Shown: positions 17,204-25,513 of the stretch, piece by piece | Numbering within the stretch: position 1 is the stretch's first letter | Layout of the letters: every line of letters starts with the position of its first letter | Assembly: GCF_900564145.1 (NCBI RefSeq) | Contig: NZ_UOOB01000001.1 | Span: forward strand, 2,730,754 to 2,794,753 | DNA length: 64,000 nucleotides | Reading direction: 5' to 3' | Source: Comamonas sp. lk | GTDB lineage: Bacteria; Pseudomonadota; Gammaproteobacteria; Burkholderiales; Burkholderiaceae_C | Notes under the pieces: model-generated | Seen by the model: only the letters and a program-made list of their open reading frames with translations | The model's database searches: none | Told to the model about the DNA's origin: nothing | Made by a program: the position numbers and the translations under genes

Positions 17204-18415
17204 ATGGCTAAGCCAAGGCAAAAAGCATCGGGCAAATGGGAAGTAGCGTTGCGGCACCCCTCACTGCCAAATGGGCGCAAGTATTTCACCTTCGATTCGG
17301 AGGCCGATGCGATTGCTTATGCGCAACAGTGGAAGCTGATGAAAGACTCCGGCCTGCCACCACCGCGCGAGCTGCTGGATGTAGACAACGGCTATGGGAA
17401 TATCCGCCTGTGCCGAGTTCTGGGAGAGTGGGAGCAAAGCGGCTATGCCGCACCTACCCAGATTCTCACCATTTCGACCGTCAACCGCGAAGTGGGAACG
17501 GTAAAGCTTGCAGAGGCCAGCTACAAGTGGCTCCAGGGCTACATCCAGTGGCTCAAGGTGGAAAAGCAGCTCACACCACAATCCATTCGGCACCGGATCC
17601 AATGCTTGGGCCGTGCCATTGATGAGTATTTGCGCAACCACCCGGCCATGGTCATGCAAAACCCAACACGACTGCTACCCAAGGGCTACGCCGGCTACAG
17701 CGATATCGACACCAAGCTGGCTGTGGCCAATGGGGGAGAAGCCAAAGCCAATGTCCAACGTGATCGCCGCTTGCGTCCTGGTGATGAGGAAAAAATTCTG
17801 CAGGTACTTTCAGGCTATGAACGAGCTGATCGGCCTAGAGGCCTGCAACTGCAAGGCGGAAATGCACTGCTGACCCTGTTCAAACTGATCTTGGGCACAG
17901 GTCTGCGTTTGAAAGAGGCCGCCACGCTCAAGCGCTCCCAGGTGGACATGGACGTAAAGGTGATCCGCGCTCAAAGCTCAAAGCAGTGGCGGGGCAAGAT
18001 TGCATTTCGGGACGTTCCCATGTCACCAGCCGTGCACAAGGCGCTGGCTGATTATTTGGAAACCCGTGCCATGCTGCCTGGGGCATGGCTTTTTCCGTTC
18101 ATGGAAGAGGATGGGGTGCAAGGGTATCGGACTGTGAGCAGCAGGCTGTCTGCCAGATTCCGAGTGGCGTTCGAGTACATGGAGATCATGGACCTCCACG
18201 AACACGACTTGAGACACGAAGCCACCTGTCGATGGCTTGAGATGAGAGATGCAAACGGAAGCTTTTTGTTCCGCCTGGAGGAAGTGAACCGGATCATGGG
18301 CTGGGCGCCAGGCTCGGCCATGGCCCACCGGTATGCAAGTTTCAGAGCTGAAGACATGGCCGCTAAGCTGTGGCCGGTCTTGGCAGGGCCGGAGGCGGCT
18401 GCCGGCGGGGTTTGA
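17204..18415 (+). CDS. Prophage tyrosine integrase
   Basis: 403-aa site-specific recombinase that integrates and, with the excisionase, excises the prophage. The N-terminal part (about 1-60) is an arm-binding-like domain, about 95-190 a core-binding SAM-like domain, and the rest the catalytic domain. Catalytic residues: Arg in GTGLRLKEA (about 235), HxxR in HEHDLRHEA (about 334-337), and Tyr in AHRYASF (about 377). The usual His/Trp position is Trp in MGWAPG. It lies at the prophage edge next to the split host gene. Its 3' end overlaps the oppositely oriented excisionase-like gene by about 50 bp. Confidence 0.93.
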   Translation: MAKPRQKASGKWEVALRHPSLPNGRKYFTFDSEADAIAYAQQWKLMKDSGLPPPRELLDVDNGYGNIRLCRVLGEWEQSGYAAPTQILTISTVNREVGTVKLAEASYKWLQGYIQWLKVEKQLTPQSIRHRIQCLGRAIDEYLRNHPAMVMQNPTRLLPKGYAGYSDIDTKLAVANGGEAKANVQRDRRLRPGDEEKILQVLSGYERADRPRGLQLQGGNALLTLFKLILGTGLRLKEAATLKRSQVDMDVKVIRAQSSKQWRGKIAFRDVPMSPAVHKALADYLETRAMLPGAWLFPFMEEDGVQGYRTVSSRLSARFRVAFEYMEIMDLHEHDLRHEATCRWLEMRDANGSFLFRLEEVNRIMGWAPGSAMAHRYASFRAEDMAAKLWPVLAGPEAAAGGV

Positions 18416-18647
18416 TCTGGCGCACGTTTGGGGCGGATTGGGAGCTCTTTCCTCGGTCCATTCGCCGCTTTTCCGCCTCTACGCGTGCACGCTCTGAAAG
18501 GTAAGCCAAAAGATCAGCCTTGACGAATACCCAGCCACGTCCAATCTTGAGCCCCGGTAGCTCACCATTGCGCGCCAGCTCCTCGACCTTTGCAGGCGTG
18601 CAGTCAAGCAGCTGTGCGCACTGATCCGCGTTGATGGTGTCTGTCAT
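18363..18647 (-). CDS. Excisionase-like helix-turn-helix protein
   Basis: 94-aa protein with a MerR-like winged helix (INADQCAQLLDCTPAKVEELARNGELPGLKIGRGWVFVKADLLAYL), the pattern of phage excisionases and helix-turn-helix domain 17 proteins, and a basic Pro-rich tail. ATG 18647 follows GGAGAG by 6 bp. It is the last gene of the leftward early operon and converges on the integrase gene, overlapping its 3' end. Likely role: directing excision and perhaps repressing the integrase; inferred from fold and position. Confidence 0.75.
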   Translation of the reverse strand: MTDTINADQCAQLLDCTPAKVEELARNGELPGLKIGRGWVFVKADLLAYLSERARVEAEKRRMDRGKSSQSAPNVRQIKPRRQPPPALPRPATA

Positions 18648-18654
18648 TGTTCTC

Positions 18655-18688
18655 TCCAAAAAGAAGAACCCTGCGCAGTGGCAGGGCT
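18655..18688 (-). terminator. Early-operon hairpin 1
   Basis: CCCTGC (18669-18674) pairs with GCAGGG (18681-18686). On the minus strand it is followed by a T-rich run (TTCTTCTTTTT), lying between the 18711 gene and the excisionase-like gene. Confidence 0.6.
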
Positions 18689-18710
18689 TGGTGTTTGTGG
18701 GGAGGGGTTG

Positions 18711-19265
18711 CTATTCGCCCCAAGTTGTGCCCGGTGGCAGCTCCAGTGGTTTGATCCTGACCACCTCGTTTTCGATTTCCCCAATGACAGGAATTCGACG
18801 CAGGCCTGGACTATTGGCTGTGGCCTCGAGCTCTGCAATGCGCGCACGGGCAGCCTGAAGCTCTTGGGCTTGCTTTTCCAGCGAAGCGATAGCAGGCGAG
18901 AGCAGTCCATCGGCGGCGCTTCTAGCTTGCTCGGCTGTGGCCACGCCACCGCTGACCATGTTTTGGTACAAGTGGCGCAGTTGCGCTAGCGCTTCCGTGA
19001 AATTGGCTTGGTTCATCAGCCCATTTTGTCCTGGGTCTGAGCGCGATACGCACAGTTCGGCCTTCTGTAGCACTGGAACATACTCGCGGAGAAGTGTTCC
19101 ACCCAGGCCGTGGCGTTTGAGATAGTCCAGCGCCCGTTCGGCGAGATCGTTGCCCGGAGCCGATTTGCGAAGAGTGTGGACTAGCTGGCGCACCAGCATG
19201 GCCAGTTCGTCCACTTTGCCGCAGGCAGCAGTTTGCGAAATTTCGCAAGTTTTAGGGTGCGTCAT
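18711..19265 (-). CDS. Prophage early protein, unknown function
   Basis: 184-aa cytosolic protein with no recognised domain. The central and C-terminal part is helical and Ala/Gln-rich (ALAQLRHLYQNM ... EKQAQELQAARARIAELEA), suggesting a coiled coil near residues 130-155, followed by a short IPVIGEIENEVVRIKP tail. The start at 19265 overlaps the stop of the upstream 74-aa gene (ATGA), so the two are translationally coupled. Its place in the leftward operon suggests a non-essential early accessory role. Confidence 0.65.
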   Translation of the reverse strand: MTHPKTCEISQTAACGKVDELAMLVRQLVHTLRKSAPGNDLAERALDYLKRHGLGGTLLREYVPVLQKAELCVSRSDPGQNGLMNQANFTEALAQLRHLYQNMVSGGVATAEQARSAADGLLSPAIASLEKQAQELQAARARIAELEATANSPGLRRIPVIGEIENEVVRIKPLELPPGTTWGE

Positions 19266-19486
19266 TGCATGCTCCATGAAATGCAGGATCTAGTTGTGCA
19301 GCGGCCCGAGGTCATGCCGCTGGTCAGGACAGTGAAATTCAGCCGACTCTTGCAGCGCGGGCACTCGAGGTGCCCGGTCACGTTGTCGGCCGGTGCGAAT
19401 TTGGGTGGAGCGCAGTAGGTGCGCTTCACTTGGGCCAACGCCGAGCGAATGTGTGGCGCTAGGGTGTTGAAGGCGGCAGTTGTCAT
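19262..19486 (-). CDS. Small zinc-ribbon-like prophage protein
   Basis: 74-aa protein with CPRCKSRLNF and, 14 residues on, GRCTTRSC: two CxxC/CxxxxC pairs that could bind one zinc ion, reminiscent of Com-like or zinc-ribbon phage regulators. It begins just after an early-operon hairpin and ends in an ATGA overlap with the 184-aa gene. Function unknown; the zinc site is inferred from the Cys spacing only. Confidence 0.6.
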   Translation of the reverse strand: MTTAAFNTLAPHIRSALAQVKRTYCAPPKFAPADNVTGHLECPRCKSRLNFTVLTSGMTSGRCTTRSCISWSMQ

Positions 19487-19500
19487 GGCTCAAGAATGAG

Positions 19501-19522
19501 AAAAGCCCGCGGCGGCGGGCTG
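19501..19522 (-). terminator. Early-operon hairpin 2
   Basis: AAAAGCCCGC (19501-19510) and GCGGGC (19515-19520) form a short, very GC-rich stem whose minus-strand product ends in TTTT. It lies immediately upstream of the 19486 start. Confidence 0.6.
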
Positions 19523-19534
19523 AGATGTTGGTGA

Positions 19535-19627
19535 TTAGGTCAGTGCTTGGCTCTGTCCAACTTTGAAATCGAGGAAGACAGGCGTGCTGCCACTGCCACA
19601 GTGCTTTTGTGGTCGTGTGTCGTTCAT
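19535..19627 (-). CDS. Possible 30-aa prophage peptide
   Basis: ATG 19627 to TAA 19535 encodes 30 residues (MNDTRPQKHCGSGSTP...). It fills exactly the space between two terminator-like hairpins, as the other early genes do. The ribosome site is weak. Small size means this rests mainly on position, not on homology. Confidence 0.35.
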   Translation of the reverse strand: MNDTRPQKHCGSGSTPVFLDFKVGQSQALT

Positions 19628-19642
19628 AAGGTTCCACAAAGC

Positions 19643-19670
19643 AAAAAGCCCGCATTTGCGGGCCTAAAAA
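19643..19670. terminator. Early-operon hairpin 3, bidirectional
   Basis: AAAAAGCCCGC (to 19653) and GCGGGC (19658-19663) followed by CTAAAAA. The minus-strand product ends in a T-run. Confidence 0.65.
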
Positions 19671-19695
19671 TGTATTGAATCAATTACTTAGTGAG

Positions 19696-19848
19696 TCAGA
19701 ATGGCCATGCTTCAGGCGCGCTTACCATGAAGATCCCTGCACCGACTAGGCAGAAGATGGCGAATACCACCAGCAGCCATTGCACAACAACCAAAAGCTC
19801 TATGGCGGCAGTTGGACGGCGAGGAGTAGGTCGGAGATGAGCTGCCAT
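19696..19848 (-). CDS. Small prophage membrane protein
   Basis: 50-aa protein with a basic N-terminus (MAAHLRPTPRRPTA) and one long hydrophobic helix (IELLVVVQWLLVVFAIFCLVGAGIF), ending in a short polar tail. ATG 19848 follows AAAGG; an upstream in-frame ATG (19896) would add a basic stretch. Typical of tiny membrane proteins in temperate-phage early operons. No family recognised. Confidence 0.55.
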   Translation of the reverse strand: MAAHLRPTPRRPTAAIELLVVVQWLLVVFAIFCLVGAGIFMVSAPEAWPF

Positions 19849-20100
19849 TTCACCAACCTTTCTTCTCTCGTACGCTCTGCACGAGGTCGTCATCAATTGG
19901 GTGTCGATCGGCGCTTTGAAGCATGGAATCTCCTGAAAGAAAATCTGGAAAGCGATTGCAGTGCGCTTGAATAAGGTGATTTTTCAGTTAGATCCACCGA
20001 GAGACTTACGACTCATTTGCGATGCGATCATGGTTAATATCTTTAAAGTATGAACAGGGATATATTAACGGAATGTATTTGTTTGTAACGCGAGGTTGCA

Positions 20101-20778
20101 ATGAAATCATTGCTTTTTTCGGCTGCAGCAACTTCATTTCTTATTTTTTCTGGGCAACTCCCTGCAGCAGCTGCAGGAAAATCTGCAGTGCCTAGGGCTC
20201 CCACTATTGTTAAAAAGGAAACAGGTCCAATCGGGATTGGTCCTTTAACGCTCGGGATGAGCAAAGCTGAAGTTGAGGCCCTGAACTCCGGAGATGTCTA
20301 TGTGGCATCTCGATTGCACCGATCGTTCAACAAAAATTCGGAGCAAATTCCGGGTGTAGAACGATACGTTAGCAAGCTGGTAACGCCGATCTCAACTACG
20401 CCCATAAGTCTCAGCTTACTCTTCAAAGATAGTTCGCTCGTCTCCATTTCAGCTTTTGCCAGGCAAGAGGACTCGGTGATCACAACCTTAGCCGCTCAGG
20501 TGCTTGCAAAGTATGGCGAAGGAACACTGTCCGATTCGTCTCATGCAAAGCCATGTGAGAGCATCAACGGAGAAACCATTGCTGCGAAAAATGGTGAGAT
20601 CTCTCGGGTCTGGGAAAGGGAGAGCGTAGGCACTTCAACGATCCAAACCACCTTCAAAAGAGCCCATATGGACACATGCCCTGCCAATCAGCATGTGCAC
20701 GAAGCAGTCGCCATAACTTTGGAGTTCTTAACGATTGAAGCGATACAGAATGCAAAAACTGCCTTTGGAAAGAATTAA
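20101..20778 (+). CDS. Secreted protein of unknown function (cargo)
   Basis: 225-aa protein with a clear Sec signal peptide (MKSLLFSAAATSFLIFSGQLPAAAA/GKS). The mature part begins with IGIGPLTLGMSKAEVEAL, a motif often seen at the start of small periplasmic domains, and contains two Cys (about 152 and 195) that could pair. It is encoded opposite to the surrounding early operon and its codon use is less GC-biased than the neighbours, indicating an added cargo gene. It probably acts in the periplasm; function unknown. Confidence 0.75.
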   Translation: MKSLLFSAAATSFLIFSGQLPAAAAGKSAVPRAPTIVKKETGPIGIGPLTLGMSKAEVEALNSGDVYVASRLHRSFNKNSEQIPGVERYVSKLVTPISTTPISLSLLFKDSSLVSISAFARQEDSVITTLAAQVLAKYGEGTLSDSSHAKPCESINGETIAAKNGEISRVWERESVGTSTIQTTFKRAHMDTCPANQHVHEAVAITLEFLTIEAIQNAKTAFGKN

Positions 20779-20978
20779 CTTTAAAAGTGAGCGTCTGGCA
20801 TGCTCGCATCAAAGAGCGGCAGATATCTGCTAGAAGTGGCTTGTCACTGTGACGGCTCCAGACTGCTCGAAGTGGAGCAGCGCCTGTCTGAGTTCGCTCG
20901 CTTCGGTTTTCTAATTTGGACTTGACGGCGACTACAGATGCCGGTGATGCTGTGAGCACTTCATAGGCACTAGCGAGC

Positions 20979-21662
20979 ATGCCACATAACGATCTGAACA
21001 TAGCTCCCGACAAACTCACAAAATACTATGAGTTGAGGTTGGGTGCGATCGTCAAAGATTACGAGTTCATTCGGGCTGAACAGCTAATCTGTATCGGTCG
21101 AGTTCGCTATATCGCCATGTTTTCAGTTGCTCTGGCAGGAGCAGCGCTACCAGCAATTGCCACTGTACTAGCCGCTGGAGCTACGCCAGATACCGATATT
21201 CTTAAGGTGGTAATTAACAGAGCATTGGTTCTTCAGATAATTACCATCGGCATAAGCCTATGTGCGGCCTCTTTATTGCAAATATATGTTGGGGTATTCA
21301 AGCAGATATTTTCTTTTGCGGCATATTTTCGAATCATGCTTGTCCCTGAGGTAAATAAGTGTTTGGCTGCACTGGGGCCTGGCATACCGAATGCACCAGT
21401 GTTGAGTTGGGAGCTATGGCTTCAGAATCAGCGTAGAGATTCCAAGTGGTATACCGCCGACCTCGACCTAAAGGCGGAGCCTATATTGATAGCTGCTGTT
21501 TCTATAGGTTATATGGCACTGGCGCTCGTAGTGAGCTTTCATAGCAACACGCTGGTGTTGCCGTGTTCTGCAGCAAGCATCGCTTTGTTAATTTTTATGG
21601 GTTTGAAGGCAAGAAGCCTTCTGCTTGTCCTTTCCGAGGCATCAGCCAAAAACAACGAATAG
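20979..21662 (+). CDS. Four-helix membrane protein of unknown function (cargo)
   Basis: 227-aa protein. A charged N-terminal helix (LTKYYELRLGAIVKDYEFIRAEQ) is followed by two transmembrane helices (about 48-68 and 82-106), a cytosolic-looking middle with RRDSKWYTADLDLKAEP, and two more helices (about 168-205). Start ATG 20979. The following methyltransferase gene begins within a few bases of its stop, so the two likely form a two-gene unit. Lower GC content than the flanking phage genes. Not assigned to a known family. Confidence 0.7.
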   Translation: MPHNDLNIAPDKLTKYYELRLGAIVKDYEFIRAEQLICIGRVRYIAMFSVALAGAALPAIATVLAAGATPDTDILKVVINRALVLQIITIGISLCAASLLQIYVGVFKQIFSFAAYFRIMLVPEVNKCLAALGPGIPNAPVLSWELWLQNQRRDSKWYTADLDLKAEPILIAAVSIGYMALALVVSFHSNTLVLPCSAASIALLIFMGLKARSLLLVLSEASAKNNE

Positions 21663-21663
21663 A

Positions 21664-22491
21664 GTGAAAAATAAATATAGCTATCCCGCCGCCGAGGTGA
21701 TTACTGATCAACTTGAGTTGGCGATGGATCCGTACAAATTAGCAAGGGAGCGATTGAGCATCGCCTGCGCTATACAGTTTGAGTGGGAAACAGCTCTTGA
21801 CCTAGGTTGCGGCATAGGCCGGTACTTTGATACCGTTTTTCAGACAGCTTGTGCTGGGGGCGGCGCAAGCGGTAGAAAACTTTTTGGTGTGGAGCCAGAT
21901 GCCTTACGTCGGATGCAAGCGCAAAGTGCAGCTGAGGCAACAACATTGGCCGGTCTGGAAACAAAGATTGTTGCTTCAACAGATGAACTGCCAGCTGGGG
22001 TCAAATTCGATTTGATTCTATGCACTCAGGTTCTTGGCCATCTAACAAAAATCCAGTGCGATCAACTGCTCAATACCGGAAGGGGCTTACTTCGAGATGG
22101 AGGGGTAATGCTTTGCTCGGTACCGGTCGTTACGCGAGCAGGAGTAGCCGCGCTAGCGCTTCATGGACACGATCCGAGTGATGACTACTATTTTTCAGCC
22201 AAGCTCGATGTAAGCCCGTTCCACCCAGACTATGCCCGGCCGCTATCGCTGATGCAGTATGAGTCGCTGGTTGTTGATGGTGCTGCAGGATATCTTCCAG
22301 TGCGTTGCTTTAACGTCGGCGATGTTCTTATTCGCTCAGAAGCATGCTGCCCCGTCAACGTGCCGACTTGGCCGATGTCGCTCGCTAGGTACTTGGTCGC
22401 TAAGCCTGCATACGCTCAAATTTACTCGTTTCATCGCCTGGCTGATGATCAAGAAACTGTGCTGCTCGGAGATGCAATTTTTCGACTTTGA
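21664..22491 (+). CDS. Class I SAM-dependent methyltransferase (cargo)
   Basis: About 275 aa. The Rossmann-fold motif I is clear (TALDLGCGIGRYFD), followed by the acidic ribose-binding strand (LFGVEPDALRRM) and motif IV region (KFDLILCTQVLGHLTK) and the post-motif strand LLRDGGVMLCSVPVV, the layout of type 11/23-like small-molecule or protein methyltransferases. No DNA-methyltransferase motif ([DNS]PP[YFW]) is visible. The start is uncertain: GTG 21664, TTG 21625 and ATG 21724 are all possible. It is coupled to the preceding membrane-protein gene. Substrate unknown. Confidence 0.75.
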   Translation: MKNKYSYPAAEVITDQLELAMDPYKLARERLSIACAIQFEWETALDLGCGIGRYFDTVFQTACAGGGASGRKLFGVEPDALRRMQAQSAAEATTLAGLETKIVASTDELPAGVKFDLILCTQVLGHLTKIQCDQLLNTGRGLLRDGGVMLCSVPVVTRAGVAALALHGHDPSDDYYFSAKLDVSPFHPDYARPLSLMQYESLVVDGAAGYLPVRCFNVGDVLIRSEACCPVNVPTWPMSLARYLVAKPAYAQIYSFHRLADDQETVLLGDAIFRL

Positions 22492-22517
22492 CATGCAAAT
22501 GAACCAGGTATCGCAGA

Positions 22518-22545
22518 TGCACACCTACTAGATGGTAGGTGTGCA
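22518..22545. terminator. 11-bp perfect inverted repeat after cargo block
   Basis: TGCACACCTAC (22518-22528) pairs with GTAGGTGTGCA (22535-22545). It separates the rightward cargo genes from the convergent leftward phage gene ending at 22579. No long T-run follows, so termination strength is uncertain. Confidence 0.5.
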
Positions 22546-22578
22546 CCGGCTAGCCAGTTCTGAGCGAAAGGGCAGTCT

Positions 22579-23262
22579 TCAACCGGGAGCTAGTACCGTT
22601 TCAGAGAATGCCTGTTCTGGTGTTCGCTCAGATTCATCTTCCTCGCCTTCCTGTTGCTCCTCATTGAGGCCCAACTGATCCGCGTTCTGGCCGGACGCGA
22701 CCGGAGTATCCGGCTTGCCAGCGCGGTAACCCTTCTTGGCCTGCTGCAGCTCAGCCGGAGCCAATAGCTTGATGGAGATTTCTCCCTCGGCGGCCAGGCC
22801 CGAGAGCTCCCCGAACAGGTCGTTGTCCTGCAGCTCGTCGCCGTTGTATGAAATGGTTCCCTTGATGGTGACGCTGCCGCCCTCGGAAAGCTCGTATTGC
22901 AGGCTCGAAAGCACTGCGTCGGTGAAGTCGACGTGGTGCTCGTTGATGCCCCAGTCCCACACAAATCGGTAGCCGCGCCATTTCTGGCCCTTGCCATAGT
23001 GGTACAGCAGGGGCAGTTGAGGGTGACGTAGATTCGGCAACGGTATGACCACGCCGGGAAGTACTTCTTGGCCATCCTTGAGAGCGGTGTTGCAGTAGTG
23101 GTGCTCACGCAGTCCCTTTTCGATCAAATCGAGCAGGGTGTTTTCGCCGGTCAGGACGAACGAAAGGTCGATCGCGCGGACCTTGTCCTCTCCGTGAAGT
23201 TCGCGGCGCGGGTTCGCATTGGTGACTGTGACGTTGGTGGGTTGTGCGAGTTCAAAGGCCAT
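22579..23262 (-). CDS. Prophage recombination-operon protein, unknown function
   Basis: 227-aa protein starting MAFELAQPTNVTVTNANPRRELHGEDK, rich in beta-strand-like segments, with a strongly acidic Gln/Glu-rich C-terminal tail (EEQQEGEEDESE). ATG 23262 follows a near-perfect AGGAGG. Proteins of this look sit next to RecT/nuclease genes in betaproteobacterial phages, so a role in recombination or single-strand DNA handling is plausible but not shown. It is separated from the upstream KTSC gene by a hairpin. Confidence 0.65.
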   Translation of the reverse strand: MAFELAQPTNVTVTNANPRRELHGEDKVRAIDLSFVLTGENTLLDLIEKGLREHHYCNTALKDGQEVLPGVVIPLPNLRHPQLPLLYHYGKGQKWRGYRFVWDWGINEHHVDFTDAVLSSLQYELSEGGSVTIKGTISYNGDELQDNDLFGELSGLAAEGEISIKLLAPAELQQAKKGYRAGKPDTPVASGQNADQLGLNEEQQEGEEDESERTPEQAFSETVLAPG

Positions 23263-23282
23263 GGGCCCTCCTGTCAGGAAGC

Positions 23283-23307
23283 AAAAAGGCCCGCGCAATG
23301 CGGGCCT
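23283..23307 (-). terminator. Early-operon hairpin 4
   Basis: AGGCCCGC (23287-23294) and GCGGGCCT (23300-23307) form an 8-bp stem; the minus-strand product ends in TTTTT. It lies between the KTSC gene and the 23262 start. Confidence 0.7.
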
Positions 23308-23325
23308 CGTGGGGGCGGGAAGTGA

Positions 23326-23619
23326 TCAGGCTTGGTCAGCTGTTGCCGTGACCGGGAACTTGTCGAACGGCAGTTCCTTGATGTTCTTGCCGAAGAACGT
23401 GCCTTTGGATTCAGCCTGCATGAAGTTGACGTGTAGTTCCGGCTCCACGTTGGGATAGTGGTAGATGCTGCCTGGGCCGCGGGTGAATGTGACGGCCAGC
23501 GTCTTCGTAGCCGGGTCATAGCCGATGGCCTTGACCTGGTTGGATTCAACCGGCTCCATCGGGATGGCCATATAGGACTTGTCAGAGAAGGGGGCCGGGG
23601 CTTTGAATGCGCGGTTCAT
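23326..23619 (-). CDS. KTSC-domain protein
   Basis: 97-aa protein with a KTSC domain over residues about 25-85: VESNQVKAIGYDPATKTLAV.F.RGPGSIYHYPNVEPELHVNFMQAESKGTFFGKNIKE. KTSC domains are common in phage and RNA-associated proteins and are proposed nucleic-acid-interaction modules; their biochemical role is not firmly known. ATG 23619 follows AGAAAG. It is flanked by hairpins on both sides within the leftward operon. Confidence 0.8.
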   Translation of the reverse strand: MNRAFKAPAPFSDKSYMAIPMEPVESNQVKAIGYDPATKTLAVTFTRGPGSIYHYPNVEPELHVNFMQAESKGTFFGKNIKELPFDKFPVTATADQA

Positions 23620-23644
23620 GGTGTGCTTTCTTGAGATTGAATAG

Positions 23645-23670
23645 AAAAAGCCTGCTGGTGTAGAGCAGGC
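23645..23670 (-). terminator. Early-operon hairpin 5
   Basis: GCCTGCT (23650-23656) pairs with AGCAGGC (23664-23670) behind an AAAAA run, giving a T-run on the minus strand. It lies between the YqaJ-type nuclease stop and the KTSC start. Confidence 0.65.
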
Positions 23671-23695
23671 TTGCGGTGGTTGCTACGGTTTTTGT

Positions 23696-25513
23696 TTAGA
23701 CTGAGATCGTCATCACATCGTCGGCCAGCTTGCGCATGCCCATGGATAGCAAGATCAGCAGGCGTTTCACCTGGGAGGCCTGGATCTGGACTGCGGCGCG
23801 CTCCTTGGTGAACGGAATGCCGTGGTGTTCCAGCGTGGCGGCGGTGATCTTTCCAAGGCCTGCGTCTTCCAGAAGCGTATTGACCTGGCCCATCGTCATG
23901 ACAGGGCTGGTGTCCACGGCCGCAGAGCTGGTCCTGGCTGTGGTGATTGCCTGCTGGGCATCAATGCCGGCCACGGCCTCGGCGGCTTTGTCTGCAACCA
24001 AGCCGGCCAGGTCGGAGGCTAGTGGCGTGGCCAGCTGGCCTGTCTGCTGGGCCTGGGCAATTGCTGCTTGCTCCTGCTGAGCCTGCTGCTGGATGCGCTT
24101 GCGCTCCTGCTCAGCCTCCGCTTTTGCCTTAGCTTCAGCTTCACGCTCCAATCGTGCTGCTTCTTCCTTGCGGATCTGCTCGCGCTGGGCTTCTAGGCGG
24201 GCGGTCTCCTGTTGCTTGTGCTGGCCAATGCGCAGGGCGGCCAGGGCCTGGAAGTCCTCGGCAGCCTTCGTGCCCGCGCTGGAGAAGTCGGCAAACAAGG
24301 CAATCCAGTCACCATCCTCTTGCACCAGGTGCTTGCGGTTGGCTTCCAGGCGGCCGGCCAAGCCGTTTGCCTCCGCCTTGGCATTGGTCAGGGCCACGGC
24401 CACGGCGTCTTCCATGTTGCTGAGCGACTTCTTGCCTTTGATCACCTCTGCGAAGCCGCCGGGCATGCGTGTCAACCAGTTGGCACCCAGGCGCTGATTC
24501 AAGGCGGAGACGTGGGCATCGAGATCCTGCTGTGCACCACTCACCAGCAGTGTGCGGAGGCGGTCCTTTTCGGCTGCCACCAGCTTCTCGCGGGCCAGCC
24601 GCGTGGTGCGGGCTAGATTGCGAAGGTCGGCCACGGTACGGCGTAGCAGCTCCACGTCGCTGATCTGGGCCAGGGCGCCGGACTCGGCCGCCTCCAGCAT
24701 TTCCTCAGCCTTCTTCAGCGCCTTGCATTCGGCCTCGGCATCAGCAAACTCTTGATCTGTGCTGGGCTTGGCCACCATGCGCTCAATGAACGAGCGCAGA
24801 GCGTCACCGAAGGCGGGCAAGTTGGACACCACGGCCAGGCTGCCTTGCAACTGAACGGCCACGGCCGGCAGGCTCTCCACCGGCTCGGCCACCACGGGCA
24901 CAGTCTGGGGAGCGCTGACATCGAAGGCGGCTACATCCTTCTCCAGCTGCTCCCAGCCGGCGATGATCTTGGCGCGCAGCTCAGCATCTGGCTCATACCA
25001 GCAGTGAAAGGCTTCCACTGGCAAGCCGTCATCTGTCCATTTGCTGGCCATGAAAAGAATGCGCTCGCAGCCCGAGACCATGGCCTGCTGCTCCATCTGC
25101 ACCTGATATTGCAGTGGCAGATCAGCGCCGGTGCAACCTGGGGCCAGAAGCTCGCGCAAGGTGCTGTTGAGCGACTTGTGCTCAAAGGCCACGTCATTCA
25201 TGAAGGTCAGGCCGTCGAAGCTGGCCGAGTACTTGCCTCGGGTGCCAACGCAAGGCGAGAGGTCTTCGCCAATGATCTCTTCGGCCAGCGGGCGGGCCAG
25301 GGCTTCGAACTGGTGGCCAGCATCAAAGCGGCGCTGCGTGGCGGCATCGACCTCAGGAGTGATGCCCGTGGCCAGCTCTTTGATCAGCTCAGAGCGCTTC
25401 TTGTAAGAGCTGCAGCCCATCATGGCCGGCGCGTCGCTGGCATTGAAGTGCTGGGCACGGTGGGCGTGCCATTCGGCGCTGCCCTGCACGAGGTTCACGA
25501 TCTGCATGGTCAT
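23696..25513 (-). CDS. YqaJ/lambda-exonuclease-like recombinase with long helical extension
   Basis: 605-aa protein. The first ~200 residues match the YqaJ viral recombinase (PD-(D/E)XK) fold: QGSAEWHAHRAQHFNASDAPAMMG, then FDGL...AFEHKSL and QYQVQMEQQAM as the nuclease core. Residues about 220-480 are helical with a charged coiled coil (about 430-480, Glu/Ala/Arg/Lys-rich), and the C-terminus has a small helical domain. The nuclease would resect double-stranded ends for the RecT protein encoded just upstream; the start overlaps the recT stop (ATGA). The extension, resembling DUF1351-type phage proteins, makes it about three times the size of lambda Exo. Confidence 0.82.
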   Translation of the reverse strand: MTMQIVNLVQGSAEWHAHRAQHFNASDAPAMMGCSSYKKRSELIKELATGITPEVDAATQRRFDAGHQFEALARPLAEEIIGEDLSPCVGTRGKYSASFDGLTFMNDVAFEHKSLNSTLRELLAPGCTGADLPLQYQVQMEQQAMVSGCERILFMASKWTDDGLPVEAFHCWYEPDAELRAKIIAGWEQLEKDVAAFDVSAPQTVPVVAEPVESLPAVAVQLQGSLAVVSNLPAFGDALRSFIERMVAKPSTDQEFADAEAECKALKKAEEMLEAAESGALAQISDVELLRRTVADLRNLARTTRLAREKLVAAEKDRLRTLLVSGAQQDLDAHVSALNQRLGANWLTRMPGGFAEVIKGKKSLSNMEDAVAVALTNAKAEANGLAGRLEANRKHLVQEDGDWIALFADFSSAGTKAAEDFQALAALRIGQHKQQETARLEAQREQIRKEEAARLEREAEAKAKAEAEQERKRIQQQAQQEQAAIAQAQQTGQLATPLASDLAGLVADKAAEAVAGIDAQQAITTARTSSAAVDTSPVMTMGQVNTLLEDAGLGKITAATLEHHGIPFTKERAAVQIQASQVKRLLILLSMGMRKLADDVMTISV

